A stretch of 64,000 nt of DNA from Aquimarina sp. Aq78 (GTDB lineage Bacteria > Bacteroidota > Bacteroidia > Flavobacteriales > Flavobacteriaceae): assembly GCF_900299525.1 (NCBI RefSeq), contig NZ_OMKA01000032.1, positions 20,243-84,242 of the forward strand, in the 5' to 3' direction. Under the pieces are notes generated by a model. The model was not told the origin of the DNA and did not search any database. It saw only the letters and a program-made list of their open reading frames with translations. Positions 1 through 9,461 of this stretch are shown piece after piece. Both the position numbers and the translations under genes were made by a program. The number at the start of each line of letters is the position of its first letter. The stretch's first letter is position 1.

Positions 1-1236
1 TCTAAAATCAGGATAGGCATCCATGCCATGTTCGTGACTGTCCAATCCATCAATTTCTTCTTTTTCTGAAACTCGGATTCCTATAGTTTTCTTAAGGGTG
101 AATATGATAACAAAAGCTGTTGTTAGGCAAAAACTCCCTACAATGAGTACCCCAAGCCCTTGAACTAAGAACTGATCAAAACCAGCTTTATCTCCAAAAA
201 GACCTACGGCCAAAGTTCCCCAGATACCACAGATTAAATGAACAGCTATTGCACCTACAGGATCGTCTAGTTTTAATTTATCTACCAATGCTACTCCAAA
301 TATGATAATTATACCAGCGAGTAAACCAATAATTACAGCTTCGTTTGGAGACATTAAATCAGCTCCGGCTGTTATTCCTACCAAGCCTCCCAGGATACCA
401 TTCAGGAACATAGTAAGATCATAGTTTTTGTATAGGATTGTAGAAAGTACAAATGCTCCAACTCCTCCTGCTGCTGCTGCGAGACAAGTTGTTACTAATA
501 CTAATGATGTGCCGGCAGGATCTGCAGAGAGTACAGATCCACCATTAAACCCAAACCATCCTAACCAAAGAATAAGCACACCAGCTGCTGCGAGAGGTAT
601 ATTATGCCCGGGAATAGCTTGTGGTCTTCCTTCAGAACTAAATTTACCAATCCTTGCACCTAGTAAGATAATTGCTATCATAGCAGCCCATCCACCAACA
701 GAGTGTACAAGTGTAGAGCCTGCAAAGTCATAAAAACCTTTAGCTTCTCCAATTTTTAATGTAGATAAAAATCCACTTCCCCATTGCCAAGAACCTACGA
801 TAGGGTATACTAAGCCTACATACAGTATAGTAAATATCATAAATGCCCCCAACTTAATACGTTCTGCTACAGCACCAGAAACTATAGTAGCAGCAGTAGC
901 AGCAAACATTCCTTGAAATAAGAAATCTGTCCACCAGGTATACCCTCCGCTAGCATATTCTGGGGTCATTCCATTCTCGGGGGCAGTAATGCCAAACCCT
1001 GCAAATTTTAAAAAACCAAAATCTCCATCTTCGAATCCTGGATACATAAGATTAAAACCACCGATGTAGTATAATAATAGACCTACGCAGATGATAAATA
1101 CATTTTTGAATAATATGTTAATTGTGTTTTTTTGACGAGTTAATCCTATTTCTAAAAAAGAAAACCCTAAGTGCATGAAAAATACAAGTGCGGTACACAC
1201 CATCATCCATACATTGTTTGTGGTTAAAAGTTCCAT
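1..1236 (-). CDS. amt: Ammonium transporter Amt, C-terminus cut by window edge
   Basis: Inner-membrane ammonium channel. Reading leftward from the ATG at 1236, the frame stays open for 412 codons to position 1, so the C-terminus lies outside the window. The translation is strongly hydrophobic and carries Amt hallmarks: a GGYTWWTDFLFQG stretch, FAGSTLVHSVGGWAA (the conserved D/H region lining the pore), GWFGFNGGS, and a GAIAVHLICGIWGTLAVG segment near the end. It lies 66 bp downstream of the PII gene on the same strand, the classical glnK-amtB pairing in which PII plugs the channel under nitrogen sufficiency. It is probably co-transcribed with glnK. Family assignment is certain; the paralogue type cannot be fixed without the C-terminus. 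Confidence 0.95.
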   Translation of the reverse strand, partial: MELLTTNNVWMMVCTALVFFMHLGFSFLEIGLTRQKNTINILFKNVFIICVGLLLYYIGGFNLMYPGFEDGDFGFLKFAGFGITAPENGMTPEYASGGYTWWTDFLFQGMFAATAATIVSGAVAERIKLGAFMIFTILYVGLVYPIVGSWQWGSGFLSTLKIGEAKGFYDFAGSTLVHSVGGWAAMIAIILLGARIGKFSSEGRPQAIPGHNIPLAAAGVLILWLGWFGFNGGSVLSADPAGTSLVLVTTCLAAAAGGVGAFVLSTILYKNYDLTMFLNGILGGLVGITAGADLMSPNEAVIIGLLAGIIIIFGVALVDKLKLDDPVGAIAVHLICGIWGTLAVGLFGDKAGFDQFLVQGLGVLIVGSFCLTTAFVIIFTLKKTIGIRVSEKEEIDGLDSHEHGMDAYPDFR

Positions 1237-1302
1237 AGTTTAATTACTATTAAAATTGTTTTTAGTTTTTGATTGGTTAATTTTTGTGACTAGTGAGAGG
1301 TG

Positions 1303-1641
1303 TTAGTTTAATGTTTCCCCACCTTTTTCCGAAGTACGAATTCTATAAGCCTCTTTGATGTCAGAAACAAAGATTTTTCCGTCACCAACTTCCCCGGTTT
1401 TTGCAGCTTCAAGAATTGCAGAGATTGCAACTTCTTCAAAATCATCATTTACAACAATAGATAAATATCTTCTTTGAATATCTGTTGTGCTATAAGAAAT
1501 TCCTCTGTAGACACTTCCTTTTTGTTCATGTCCAACTCCAGTTACGTCCCAATATGAGAAAAACATAACACCTTTATTGTGTAAGGCTTCTTTTACAACC
1601 CGATATTTTGACCTCCTGATAATTGCTTCTATTTTCTTCAT
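1303..1641 (-). CDS. glnK: Nitrogen regulatory protein PII (GlnK type)
   Basis: 112-residue trimeric signal protein that senses 2-oxoglutarate and ATP/ADP and gates the ammonium channel. It opens MKKIEAIIRRSK like canonical PII. The T-loop contains VYRGISY, so the classical uridylylation tyrosine (E. coli Tyr51) is present here as Tyr50, with one residue fewer upstream. The C-terminal signature GEVGDGKIFV is intact. It is first in a minus-strand operon with amt, which favours GlnK over GlnB. The T-loop tip (HEQKGS) differs somewhat from proteobacterial sequences. Whether the Tyr is modified in this organism is unknown. Confidence 0.95.
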   Translation of the reverse strand: MKKIEAIIRRSKYRVVKEALHNKGVMFFSYWDVTGVGHEQKGSVYRGISYSTTDIQRRYLSIVVNDDFEEVAISAILEAAKTGEVGDGKIFVSDIKEAYRIRTSEKGGETLN

Positions 1642-1677
1642 AAAGAATAAAAGTTAAAATTAATATTGAATTTGATT

Positions 1678-1685
1678 CAAAAGTA
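1678..1685 (-). promoter_or_regulatory. Putative -7 box of glnK-amt
   Basis: Read on the minus strand this is TACTTTTG, an exact match to the Bacteroidetes -7 consensus TAnnTTTG, 37 bases before the glnK ATG. No clear -33 TTG is found at the usual distance, so the promoter may need an activator. Two TTTAACC-type motifs lie further upstream (about 1699 and 1751) with an inverted GGTTAA at 1771. Confidence 0.4.
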
Positions 1686-1832
1686 TAATATTTTGTTTTT
1701 AACCTTTAAATAAATAGGGTGTGAATGGATATTTTTATCATTTTACATATTTTAACCTATATAAAATTAGGGTTAAATATTATTTATGGTAAAAAATGTT
1801 AATTTGATATTTGTGTGTATTCAAAATCTTAT

Positions 1833-1846
1833 CGAAAACGTTTTCG
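1833..1846. promoter_or_regulatory. LacI-type operator palindrome between glnK and gltB
   Basis: CGAAAACGTTTTCG is a perfect 14-bp palindrome with a central CG, the form typical of LacI/GalR-family operators (GAAAACGTTTTC core). It sits in the 446-bp divergent intergenic region 1642-2087, 192 bp from the glnK start and 242 bp from the gltB start, so it could act on either promoter. The rest of the gap is AT-rich with no other gene seen. The regulator is not in the window. Confidence 0.5.
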
Positions 1847-2087
1847 TTAAAATCGATTGATAATCAGCTGTCTGTGGTTTTACTCTAATTCTTGATTTAT
1901 TTATGTTTTTTGACAAAAAACGCATTGTCAAATTCATAATTAGAAGCTCTTATTTTGTGATTACTTTATTCAAGAAGCTCTTTTTTTATGTAGCTCAAAA
2001 AAGTGATTGCGAAAGCTGTTTTTTTCTTTCTCTATACTTAATGATTTGTTAATTTCATCTGCTTGAAACACTTTTAGATCAGAAAAT

Positions 2088-5000
2088 ATGATGAAGAAAC
2101 AAGGAATGTATCTACCCGAATTTGAGCATGACGCATGTGGTGCAGGATTCATTTGTAGCTTGGAAGGGAAAAAATCAAATGATATTATTCATAAAGCATT
2201 AGAAATTCTTGAAAAACTAGAGCATCGAGGTGCTGTAAGTGCCGATGGAAAGACAGGAGATGGGGCTGGGATCCTAATTGATATTCCGCATGATTTTTTT
2301 ATTGAGCATTGTAATTTTGAATTACCAGCAGCCGGAGAATATGCGGTAAGCAATGTTTTCTTACCTAAAAAAGAAAATCAAAGACAGTTTTGTATAGATA
2401 CCTTCGAAAGAAATATTATCGATCAGGGGCTTGTTTTATTGGGGTGGAGAGATGTTCCTGTTGATCATATTCATATTGGTGAAATTGCAGCAACGACAGA
2501 ACCATTTATAAAACAAATATTTATAGGTAAAGAAAATGAAGATCAAAGCTATTTTGACTTTAATTTAAAACTATTTATAGCAAGGAAAGCAACAGAGCAT
2601 ACAATATATGAATCCAAATTATCAGAAAGCAAATTTTTCTATTTACCTAGCTTGTCGACAAAAACTTTAATATTTAAAGGCTTATTGATGCCAGAGGATA
2701 TTAAATTGTACTATAAAGATTTATTGAATCCAAAAGTAGTAACCCGATTAGCTTTGGTACATCAACGCTTCTCTACCAATACATTTCCAACCTGGGATCT
2801 TGCACAACCTTTTCGTTATATGTGTCATAATGGAGAGATTAATACCTTAAGAGGAAATATAACCAGAATGCGCTCTAGAGAAGAACTATTGGAGAGTGAT
2901 TGGTTTGGGGAGGATATCAAAAAAATACTTCCAGTGGTATTAAAAGGTAAATCAGATTCTGCTTCTATGGATATGGTTGTAGAGTTGTTATTAATGACAG
3001 GGAGATCACTCCCAGAAGTAATGATGATGATGGTGCCTGAAGCTTGGGAGAAAAACCCAGAAATGTCTGAAGTTAAGAAAGCCTTTTATGAATATAATTC
3101 TTGTTCTATGGAGCCATGGGATGGCCCAGCATCAATTCCGTTTACAGATGGTAATTATATAGGGGCAGTGTTGGATAGAAATGGATTAAGACCTTCTCGT
3201 TATAGTGTAACCAAAGATGGGTATGTAATCATGTCTTCAGAAACTGGAGTAGTGGATCTCGAACCAAATAATATAGAATATCACGGTAGACTGGAACCAG
3301 GAAAAATGTTCTTGGTTAATATGGATGAAGGTAGAATTGTAAATGATGAAGAGATCAAAGAAGAGATTGCAGCAAAGCATCCTTATCGAGAATGGTTAGA
3401 TAAAAATCTGGTGCATTTAAAGGATATACCGTATAATGATTGTCCTTTGTTTTTAGGCGAAGAAACTGTTGCTAAGCGAAAAGAAGTATTTGGATATACT
3501 CAAGAAGATATCGACACTATTATTTCTCCTATGGGGCAATTAGGAAAAGAACCTATTGGTTCTATGGGGTCTGATACACCAATTGCAATACTTTCTGAAC
3601 GCCCGCAATTGATCTATAATTATTTTAAACAATTATTTGCCCAGGTCACTAATCCACCATTAGATGGTATTCGCGAAGAATTAATTACCGATATCAGTCT
3701 AACGTTAGGATCTGATCATAATATATTTAAGATTAATGAGAAACACTGTAATAAACTAAAGATTCAAAACCCTGTAATATCCAAAGAAGACCTGGATAAA
3801 ATCAAAACCTACACAGGTAAAGGGTTTAAATCTACTTCTATATCAATGTTGTATAACATTAACAAAGGATTAAATGGCCTTGAAGATGCATTAGAAATAA
3901 TGCTCAAAAATGTATCAGAAGCTATTGATAAAGGAACAAACATAATCATACTTTCTGATAGAAATGTGAGTAAACACAGGGCACCAATCCCTGCTTTATT
4001 GGCATGCTCTTACGTCAATAGTGGATTGCAAAAATTAGGAAAACGATCAAAAGTCAGTACAATTATTGAATCTGCAGAACCAAGAGAAGTACATCACTTT
4101 GCTTTGTTGTTTGGGTATGGAGCTAGTGCAATTAATCCATATATGGTAAATGAAATCATAGGAGAGGAGATAAAAGAGGATAACATTTCTGGACTTACTT
4201 TTGAAGATGCTATATACAACTATAATAAAGCAGTAGGTAAAGGAGTATTAAAAGTGATGAATAAAATAGGTATTTCTACCTTAAACTCATACAGAAGTTC
4301 TCAACTGTTCGAATGTATAGGTATTAATACCAAAGTCGTTGATCAATACTTCCCAAATACCGCAACACGTATAGAAGGAATTGGATTATATGAAATCGAA
4401 AAAGAAATCTCTAAACGCCATAAAAAAGCTTATGTGGGCCAAGAAGTAGCTGCAAATTTAAGTTTAGAAATAGGAGGGCAATATCGATGGAGACGTAATG
4501 GAGAAAAACACCAGTTTAACCCTTTATCTGTTGCTAAACTACAAAAATCAGTTCGGGATAATGATTCTGAAACATATGCAGAATATGCAAAGTTGATTAA
4601 CGAACAATCAAAAGCACTGATGACCATAAGAGGAATGTTGGAGTTTTCTAATTATGACCCAATTTCGATAGATGAGGTAGAACCTTGGACAGAGATAGTA
4701 AAACGTTTTAAAACAGGAGCTATGTCATATGGGTCTATTAGCAAAGAGGCTCATGAAAATCTTGCTATTGCAATGAACCGTATCGGAGGAAAAAGTAACT
4801 CTGGAGAAGGGGGAGAGAATCCTCTTCGTTTTTATAAAGATGTAAATGGAGATTGGAAAAACAGTGCAATTAAACAAGTGGCTTCTGGTCGATTTGGAGT
4901 ATCATCAAACTATTTGACGAATGCTGCTGAGATTCAAATAAAAATGGCTCAGGGAGCTAAACCGGGAGAAGGAGGACAATTGCCAGGGCCAAAAGTAAAT

Positions 5001-6590
5001 CCCGAAATAGCTAAAACCCGTAATTCTACACCATATGTAGGATTAATTTCACCACCACCACATCATGATATTTATTCTATTGAAGATTTATCGCAGTTAA
5101 TTTATGATCTGAAATCTGCAAATAGAAATGCCAGAATAAACGTGAAATTGGTGTCCGAAGTTGGTGTAGGTACTATCGCGGCTGGAGTTGCCAAAGCAAA
5201 AGCAGATGTGGTGCTAGTTTCTGGATTTGATGGAGGTACCGGAGCATCACCATTAACATCATTAAAACATGCCGGACTCCCATGGGAACTCGGTATTGCA
5301 GAAGCACAGCAAACATTGGTTGGTAATAACCTGCGTAGTCGTATTGTACTAGAGTGCGACGGACAGTTAAAAACCGGTCGGGATGTCGCGATAGCATGCC
5401 TGTTGGGAGCAGAAGAATTCGGTTTTGCAACAGCACCTTTGGTAGCATCAGGATGCGTAATGATGCGTGTATGTCATTTGAATACTTGTCCGGTTGGTAT
5501 TGCAACACAAAACCCAGAACTACGCAAAAAATTTAAAGGTAAACCAGAACATGTGGTAAACTATATGTATTTCGTGGCTCAGGAGCTGCGGGAGATTATG
5601 GCACAGCTAGGGTTTCGTACTATTAATGAAATGATAGGGCAAGTAAGTAAGTTAGACCATAAAAAAGCAATTGACCATTATAAAGCAGCAGGAGTAGATC
5701 TTACTCCAATTCTTCATCAAGTAGAAACACCTTATGGAGTGGATATCTATAATACCGAAAATCAGGATCATGGTTTGGAGAAATCTATAGATTTTGAAAT
5801 AATAGAACAAGCACACCCAGCACTCTTCCGTAAAGAAAAAACAGCTTTAGATTTTGATATTTGTAATACTGATCGAGCAGTAGGTGCTATCTTAAGTAAT
5901 GAAATATCAAAAATATATGGGGCACAAGGATTACCTGATAATACTTTGAAATTGAACTTTACAGGAGCAGCAGGGCAAAGCTTTGGAGCGTTTGCAACCA
6001 AAGGATTGACTATGGTAGTAAATGGAAATACCAATGACTATCTCGGAAAAGGACTTTCGGGAGCAAAACTCATTATTAAAGTACCCGAAGAAGCTACTAT
6101 TATTCCCGAAAATAATGTGATTACGGGTAATGTAACTCTATATGGAGCAACAGCAGGAGAAGTGTATATCAATGGTAAAGCAGGAGAACGATTCTGTGTA
6201 CGTAACTCTGGAGCAAAGGCAGTAGTTGAAGGAATTGGTGACCATGGATGTGAGTATATGACAGGAGGTGTTGTAGTAATTCTTGGAGAAGTAGGTAGAA
6301 ATTTTGGGGCCGGAATGTCTGGTGGAATAGCGTATATCTATGATGAGAAAAAAACATTTGAAACACATTGCAATAAAGAAGCGTTAAACCTGGATCCTGT
6401 GGCAGAGAAAAAAGATATTGAGGAGTTAAAAACACTAATCGAGAATCACTACAATACTACTTTAAGCCCTTTGGCCCAAAGAATTTTGGAAAACTGGGGG
6501 AGTGAATTGCCAAAATTCATCAAAATCTTCCCTGAAGAATACAAACAAGCATTAAGACGATTAAAAGAAGAAAAACTAGCACAAGTATAA
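2088..6590 (+). CDS. gltB: Glutamate synthase large subunit
   Basis: Makes two glutamates from glutamine and 2-oxoglutarate together with GltD. At 1500 residues it has the full GltB architecture. The N-terminal class II glutaminase domain has the nucleophile Cys17 (CGAGFI) exposed after removal of a short propeptide. A central domain follows, then the FMN/synthase domain at roughly 830-1210. The 3Fe-4S cysteines are at 1123, 1129 and 1134 (CVMMRVCHLNTC), followed by the C-terminal GXGXG beta-helix (about 1270-1460). The ATG at 2088 leaves a 16-residue propeptide. A second ATG follows immediately and is equally possible. It lies 13 bp upstream of gltD in an operon and is divergent from glnK-amt, forming a compact nitrogen-assimilation locus. 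Confidence 0.97.
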   Translation: MMKKQGMYLPEFEHDACGAGFICSLEGKKSNDIIHKALEILEKLEHRGAVSADGKTGDGAGILIDIPHDFFIEHCNFELPAAGEYAVSNVFLPKKENQRQFCIDTFERNIIDQGLVLLGWRDVPVDHIHIGEIAATTEPFIKQIFIGKENEDQSYFDFNLKLFIARKATEHTIYESKLSESKFFYLPSLSTKTLIFKGLLMPEDIKLYYKDLLNPKVVTRLALVHQRFSTNTFPTWDLAQPFRYMCHNGEINTLRGNITRMRSREELLESDWFGEDIKKILPVVLKGKSDSASMDMVVELLLMTGRSLPEVMMMMVPEAWEKNPEMSEVKKAFYEYNSCSMEPWDGPASIPFTDGNYIGAVLDRNGLRPSRYSVTKDGYVIMSSETGVVDLEPNNIEYHGRLEPGKMFLVNMDEGRIVNDEEIKEEIAAKHPYREWLDKNLVHLKDIPYNDCPLFLGEETVAKRKEVFGYTQEDIDTIISPMGQLGKEPIGSMGSDTPIAILSERPQLIYNYFKQLFAQVTNPPLDGIREELITDISLTLGSDHNIFKINEKHCNKLKIQNPVISKEDLDKIKTYTGKGFKSTSISMLYNINKGLNGLEDALEIMLKNVSEAIDKGTNIIILSDRNVSKHRAPIPALLACSYVNSGLQKLGKRSKVSTIIESAEPREVHHFALLFGYGASAINPYMVNEIIGEEIKEDNISGLTFEDAIYNYNKAVGKGVLKVMNKIGISTLNSYRSSQLFECIGINTKVVDQYFPNTATRIEGIGLYEIEKEISKRHKKAYVGQEVAANLSLEIGGQYRWRRNGEKHQFNPLSVAKLQKSVRDNDSETYAEYAKLINEQSKALMTIRGMLEFSNYDPISIDEVEPWTEIVKRFKTGAMSYGSISKEAHENLAIAMNRIGGKSNSGEGGENPLRFYKDVNGDWKNSAIKQVASGRFGVSSNYLTNAAEIQIKMAQGAKPGEGGQLPGPKVNPEIAKTRNSTPYVGLISPPPHHDIYSIEDLSQLIYDLKSANRNARINVKLVSEVGVGTIAAGVAKAKADVVLVSGFDGGTGASPLTSLKHAGLPWELGIAEAQQTLVGNNLRSRIVLECDGQLKTGRDVAIACLLGAEEFGFATAPLVASGCVMMRVCHLNTCPVGIATQNPELRKKFKGKPEHVVNYMYFVAQELREIMAQLGFRTINEMIGQVSKLDHKKAIDHYKAAGVDLTPILHQVETPYGVDIYNTENQDHGLEKSIDFEIIEQAHPALFRKEKTALDFDICNTDRAVGAILSNEISKIYGAQGLPDNTLKLNFTGAAGQSFGAFATKGLTMVVNGNTNDYLGKGLSGAKLIIKVPEEATIIPENNVITGNVTLYGATAGEVYINGKAGERFCVRNSGAKAVVEGIGDHGCEYMTGGVVVILGEVGRNFGAGMSGGIAYIYDEKKTFETHCNKEALNLDPVAEKKDIEELKTLIENHYNTTLSPLAQRILENWGSELPKFIKIFPEEYKQALRRLKEEKLAQV

Positions 6591-6603
6591 AACGATATTG
6601 AAC

Positions 6604-8067
6604 ATGGGAAAGATAACTGGATTTTTAGAATTTGAAAGAGAGATAGAACAATGCGAACCGGTAAAAGATCGTATCAAAGGGTATAAAGAATTTACTGTTG
6701 GAATGCCTGAGAAAAAGCTCAAAAATCAAGGAGCACGTTGTATGGATTGTGGGATACCATTTTGTCATAGTGGATGCCCGTTGGGTAATCTGATTCCTGA
6801 TTTTAATGATGCGGTGTATCGTGGTAGATGGAAAAAAGCAGCAGAAATTCTGCATTCAACCAATAATTTCCCTGAGTTCACAGGGAGATTATGTCCGGCA
6901 CCATGTGAAGAAGCTTGTGTGTTAGGTATTAATGAAGACCCTGTAAGTATTGAGAATATAGAAAAAAATATCGTAGAACAAGCTTTTAAAAACAATTGGA
7001 TTAAGGCTAATCCCCCAAGCGAAAGAACAGGTAAGACAGTAGCTGTAATTGGATCTGGTCCCGCTGGATTAGCAACTGCGCAACAATTAAACCGTGCCGG
7101 ACATTTGGTAACCGTTTTTGAAAGAGATGAAAAAGTGGGAGGATTGCTACGCTATGGTATTCCTGATTTTAAAATGGAAAAATATGTGATTGATCGTCGT
7201 ATTACTATTTTAGAAAAAGAAGGTATTATTTTTAAAACGAATGCTCATATAGGAAAAGAGATCAAAGCAGATCAGTTAAAAGCTGATTTTGATGCTGTAG
7301 TATTGTGTACAGGAGCTACAGTTCGTCGCAATTTACCAGTTAAAGGGACTAATCTTAATGGAGTAGTGCAGGCAATGGATTTTTTGCCCCAAAATAATAG
7401 AAGAGTAGATGGAGTAAAAGATTTGGGAGAAGAAATCCTGGCTACAGGAAAAGATGTAATAGTAATTGGAGGTGGAGATACCGGATCAGACTGTATTGGT
7501 ACCTCTATACGGCAGGATGCAACTTCTGTGACTAATTTTGAGATTATGGGTAAAGGAACTATAGAACGTCCTTCAAATCAACCCTGGCCATTTTGGCCAA
7601 TGCGTTTACGCACAAGCTCATCCCATCAAGAAGGAGTAACTCGTAATTGGAGTATCTCAACCAAAGAGTTTTTAGGAGATGAAAACGGAAATCTAAAAGG
7701 TTTAGTCACTACCGAAGTAGAATGGGTAAAAGAAAATGGCCGTTTTACCTTAAAAGAAATCCTGGGTACAGAGAAGGAGTGGAAATGCGAATTAGCATTA
7801 TTAGCATTGGGATTTACGGGGTCAGACCCTACTATTGCAGAGCAATTAGGAATTGATATGGATGCAAGAACTAATATCAAGGCAAGTGAAGAAAATTATG
7901 CAACTAATGTAAAAGGGGTTTTTGCTGCAGGTGATACCCGTAGAGGACAATCTTTAATTGTTTGGGCAATTGCAGAAGGTAGACAAGCTGCATATCATAT
8001 AGATACCTATTTGATGGGATCGTCTAATCTGCCACTTAAAGGAGAAGGAGATTTACCTAGGGTATAA
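6604..8067 (+). CDS. gltD: Glutamate synthase small subunit (NADPH)
   Basis: Feeds NADPH electrons to GltB through FAD and 4Fe-4S clusters. Numbered from the ATG at 6604 (MGKITGFLEF), the 487-residue protein has cysteines 46, 49, 54 and 58 (CMDCGIPFCHSGC) and 97, 101 and 105 (LCPAPCEEAC). A FAD-binding GSGPAG motif is near 150-155 and a nucleotide-binding GGGDTG motif near 289-294. An in-frame TTG two codons upstream (6598) is a weaker start, because the family begins at the chosen Met. It follows gltB by 13 bp. No terminator was recognised before the next gene. Confidence 0.96.
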   Translation: MGKITGFLEFEREIEQCEPVKDRIKGYKEFTVGMPEKKLKNQGARCMDCGIPFCHSGCPLGNLIPDFNDAVYRGRWKKAAEILHSTNNFPEFTGRLCPAPCEEACVLGINEDPVSIENIEKNIVEQAFKNNWIKANPPSERTGKTVAVIGSGPAGLATAQQLNRAGHLVTVFERDEKVGGLLRYGIPDFKMEKYVIDRRITILEKEGIIFKTNAHIGKEIKADQLKADFDAVVLCTGATVRRNLPVKGTNLNGVVQAMDFLPQNNRRVDGVKDLGEEILATGKDVIVIGGGDTGSDCIGTSIRQDATSVTNFEIMGKGTIERPSNQPWPFWPMRLRTSSSHQEGVTRNWSISTKEFLGDENGNLKGLVTTEVEWVKENGRFTLKEILGTEKEWKCELALLALGFTGSDPTIAEQLGIDMDARTNIKASEENYATNVKGVFAAGDTRRGQSLIVWAIAEGRQAAYHIDTYLMGSSNLPLKGEGDLPRV

Positions 8068-8278
8068 AAAGTATGAGATACTCCTTAAATTTGTCATTTA
8101 GTGAGTGGTGCAAAGTGAATGATTAAGGATTATAAATAACCAGAAATGTGGTTTTGTTTATAGTTTTAACATTATTAATTGAAAATCAGCAAGTTTTGTA
8201 TTATGATATGGTAATATAATGTAATTTTTATGTTAAATAATTATATAATTTTCAATAGTAATTTTAAACTATATAATT

Positions 8279-9103
8279 ATGTTAACACACAAATTCAAAC
8301 TCAGTATTTTTTTGACCACTATTTTGCTATGTGTTAGTTGTCAAAATGATGGTTTAGATCAGGAAGATTTGAATCAAGAAGAACGACCATTGTCTAAAGA
8401 AGCTACAGCTACTTTAGATTATTTAATTGAAAGAGGATTTTCTAAAGAAGATCTTATACCAAATTTTAAGGATGAAGCTTTTATGCAAGGTGACATGATG
8501 ATTCCTTTTGCATTAAAAAGTAATAGAGACGCAAACCCACCTAAAAAAGGAAGTATTCAGGAGAAAAACCGATGGTTTTTTGGTGGAGTTGGAGTATACT
8601 ATAGTAATTCCAGAGATATTAGGTATTATGTTGAAAATAACTATCCAAGAAACTTAGAGTACGCACTTTCCTGGGCTGCTTGGCATTGGAGTGTTTCAAG
8701 CCGTAATATTAATATAAGTAGAACTTATAATAGATCGAGTGCAGATATTTTGGTAGGATCTTGGTATAACTCTAATGAAGGCGCATGGGCAAGAGCTCTG
8801 TTACCTGATGGTAGAGGAAATGTTGGCTCATGGATGAGAGTAAATACAGCTAAACCTCATCCAGGTGATGAATCTACAATGGCTTTGTTAATACATGAAT
8901 TAGGGCATAATATTGGTTACCATCATTCTGATCAAACTTATGGAGGTCATATACCAGGTACTAATGGTGTAGCTTATCATCAAAGTAATAATTGTGGCTC
9001 TGTCATGAAAAGCTCAATATATACATGTAATTGGAGATTCAGTTCAACACCTGGATGGTCGAGAGATGATAGAACGGCTATCACTTGGGCTTATGGGAAT
9101 TAA
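8279..9103 (+). CDS. Secreted zinc metalloprotease lipoprotein (M57-like)
   Basis: 274-residue predicted lipoprotein: hydrophobic N-terminus followed by a Ser-Cys at residue 21, although the -3 position is Cys rather than Leu. The zinc site is HELGHNIGYHH, with His206, Glu207, His210 and His216 in the HExxHxxxxxH pattern of metzincin-like proteases. The following SVMKSS segment could supply the Met-turn. The C-terminal WSRDDRTAITWAYG resembles the tail of the 'dual-action HEIGH' M57 family, the best guess. It is probably exported and anchored for extracellular proteolysis. It stands alone, convergent with the next gene. Substrate unknown. Confidence 0.75.
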   Translation: MLTHKFKLSIFLTTILLCVSCQNDGLDQEDLNQEERPLSKEATATLDYLIERGFSKEDLIPNFKDEAFMQGDMMIPFALKSNRDANPPKKGSIQEKNRWFFGGVGVYYSNSRDIRYYVENNYPRNLEYALSWAAWHWSVSSRNINISRTYNRSSADILVGSWYNSNEGAWARALLPDGRGNVGSWMRVNTAKPHPGDESTMALLIHELGHNIGYHHSDQTYGGHIPGTNGVAYHQSNNCGSVMKSSIYTCNWRFSSTPGWSRDDRTAITWAYGN

Positions 9104-9161
9104 CAAGCTAACCTAAAGAGTGTTTATTATTTAAATACCTTCATAATTTTAATTAAGATGG

Positions 9162-9258
9162 CTCTATAATAATTATCATAGAGAGTATAAATATAACCTT
9201 GTCTGAATACTAAAAGATTAATTTATACATTATTCAGATACGGTTATATTTACACTCT
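9162..9258. repeat. Two large imperfect palindromes in a convergent gap
   Basis: An 11-bp-arm palindrome (9162-9183, one mismatch) abuts a larger inverted repeat. The larger arms are 9182-9209 and 9231-9258: 28 bp each, three mismatches, 21-nt spacer. The gap 9104-9461 lies between convergent genes and also holds a terminator at 9381. The large hairpin has no T-run, so it is not a standard intrinsic terminator. Confidence 0.6.
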
Positions 9259-9374
9259 TGTTAATAGTGGAGCAGCATCTATAATGGTTTTTAAATCTAT
9301 AGAATTTGCTTTTTATGACCTCTTTTGCTTCAATATAAAGATCTTGAAAATCTTATCGTAATACGAAAAGAAAT

Positions 9375-9405
9375 AAAAAAAGCCTCTAGTAAGAGGCTTA
9401 AAAAC
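9375..9405 (-). terminator. Rho-independent terminator of the serine hydrolase gene
   Basis: AGCCTCT (9381-9387) pairs with AGAGGCT (9392-9398) around a 4-nt loop. On the minus strand the stem is followed by seven Ts, as expected for the end of the gene whose stop codon is at 9462, about 60 nt upstream in its transcript. Confidence 0.8.
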
Positions 9406-9461
9406 GAGTCGTTTTATAACAAATTATAAATTTGTATAGCGATTACCAATGTTACCGCATA

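Noticed and set aside
428..733. Plus-strand open frame opposite amt
   Set aside because: Antisense to conserved Amt motifs. Pro/Ala-rich composition is typical of reverse-strand reading.
5173..5508. Minus-strand open frame inside gltB
   Set aside because: Overlaps the 3Fe-4S region of a clearly functional glutamate synthase. The translation is low-complexity and unlike any family.
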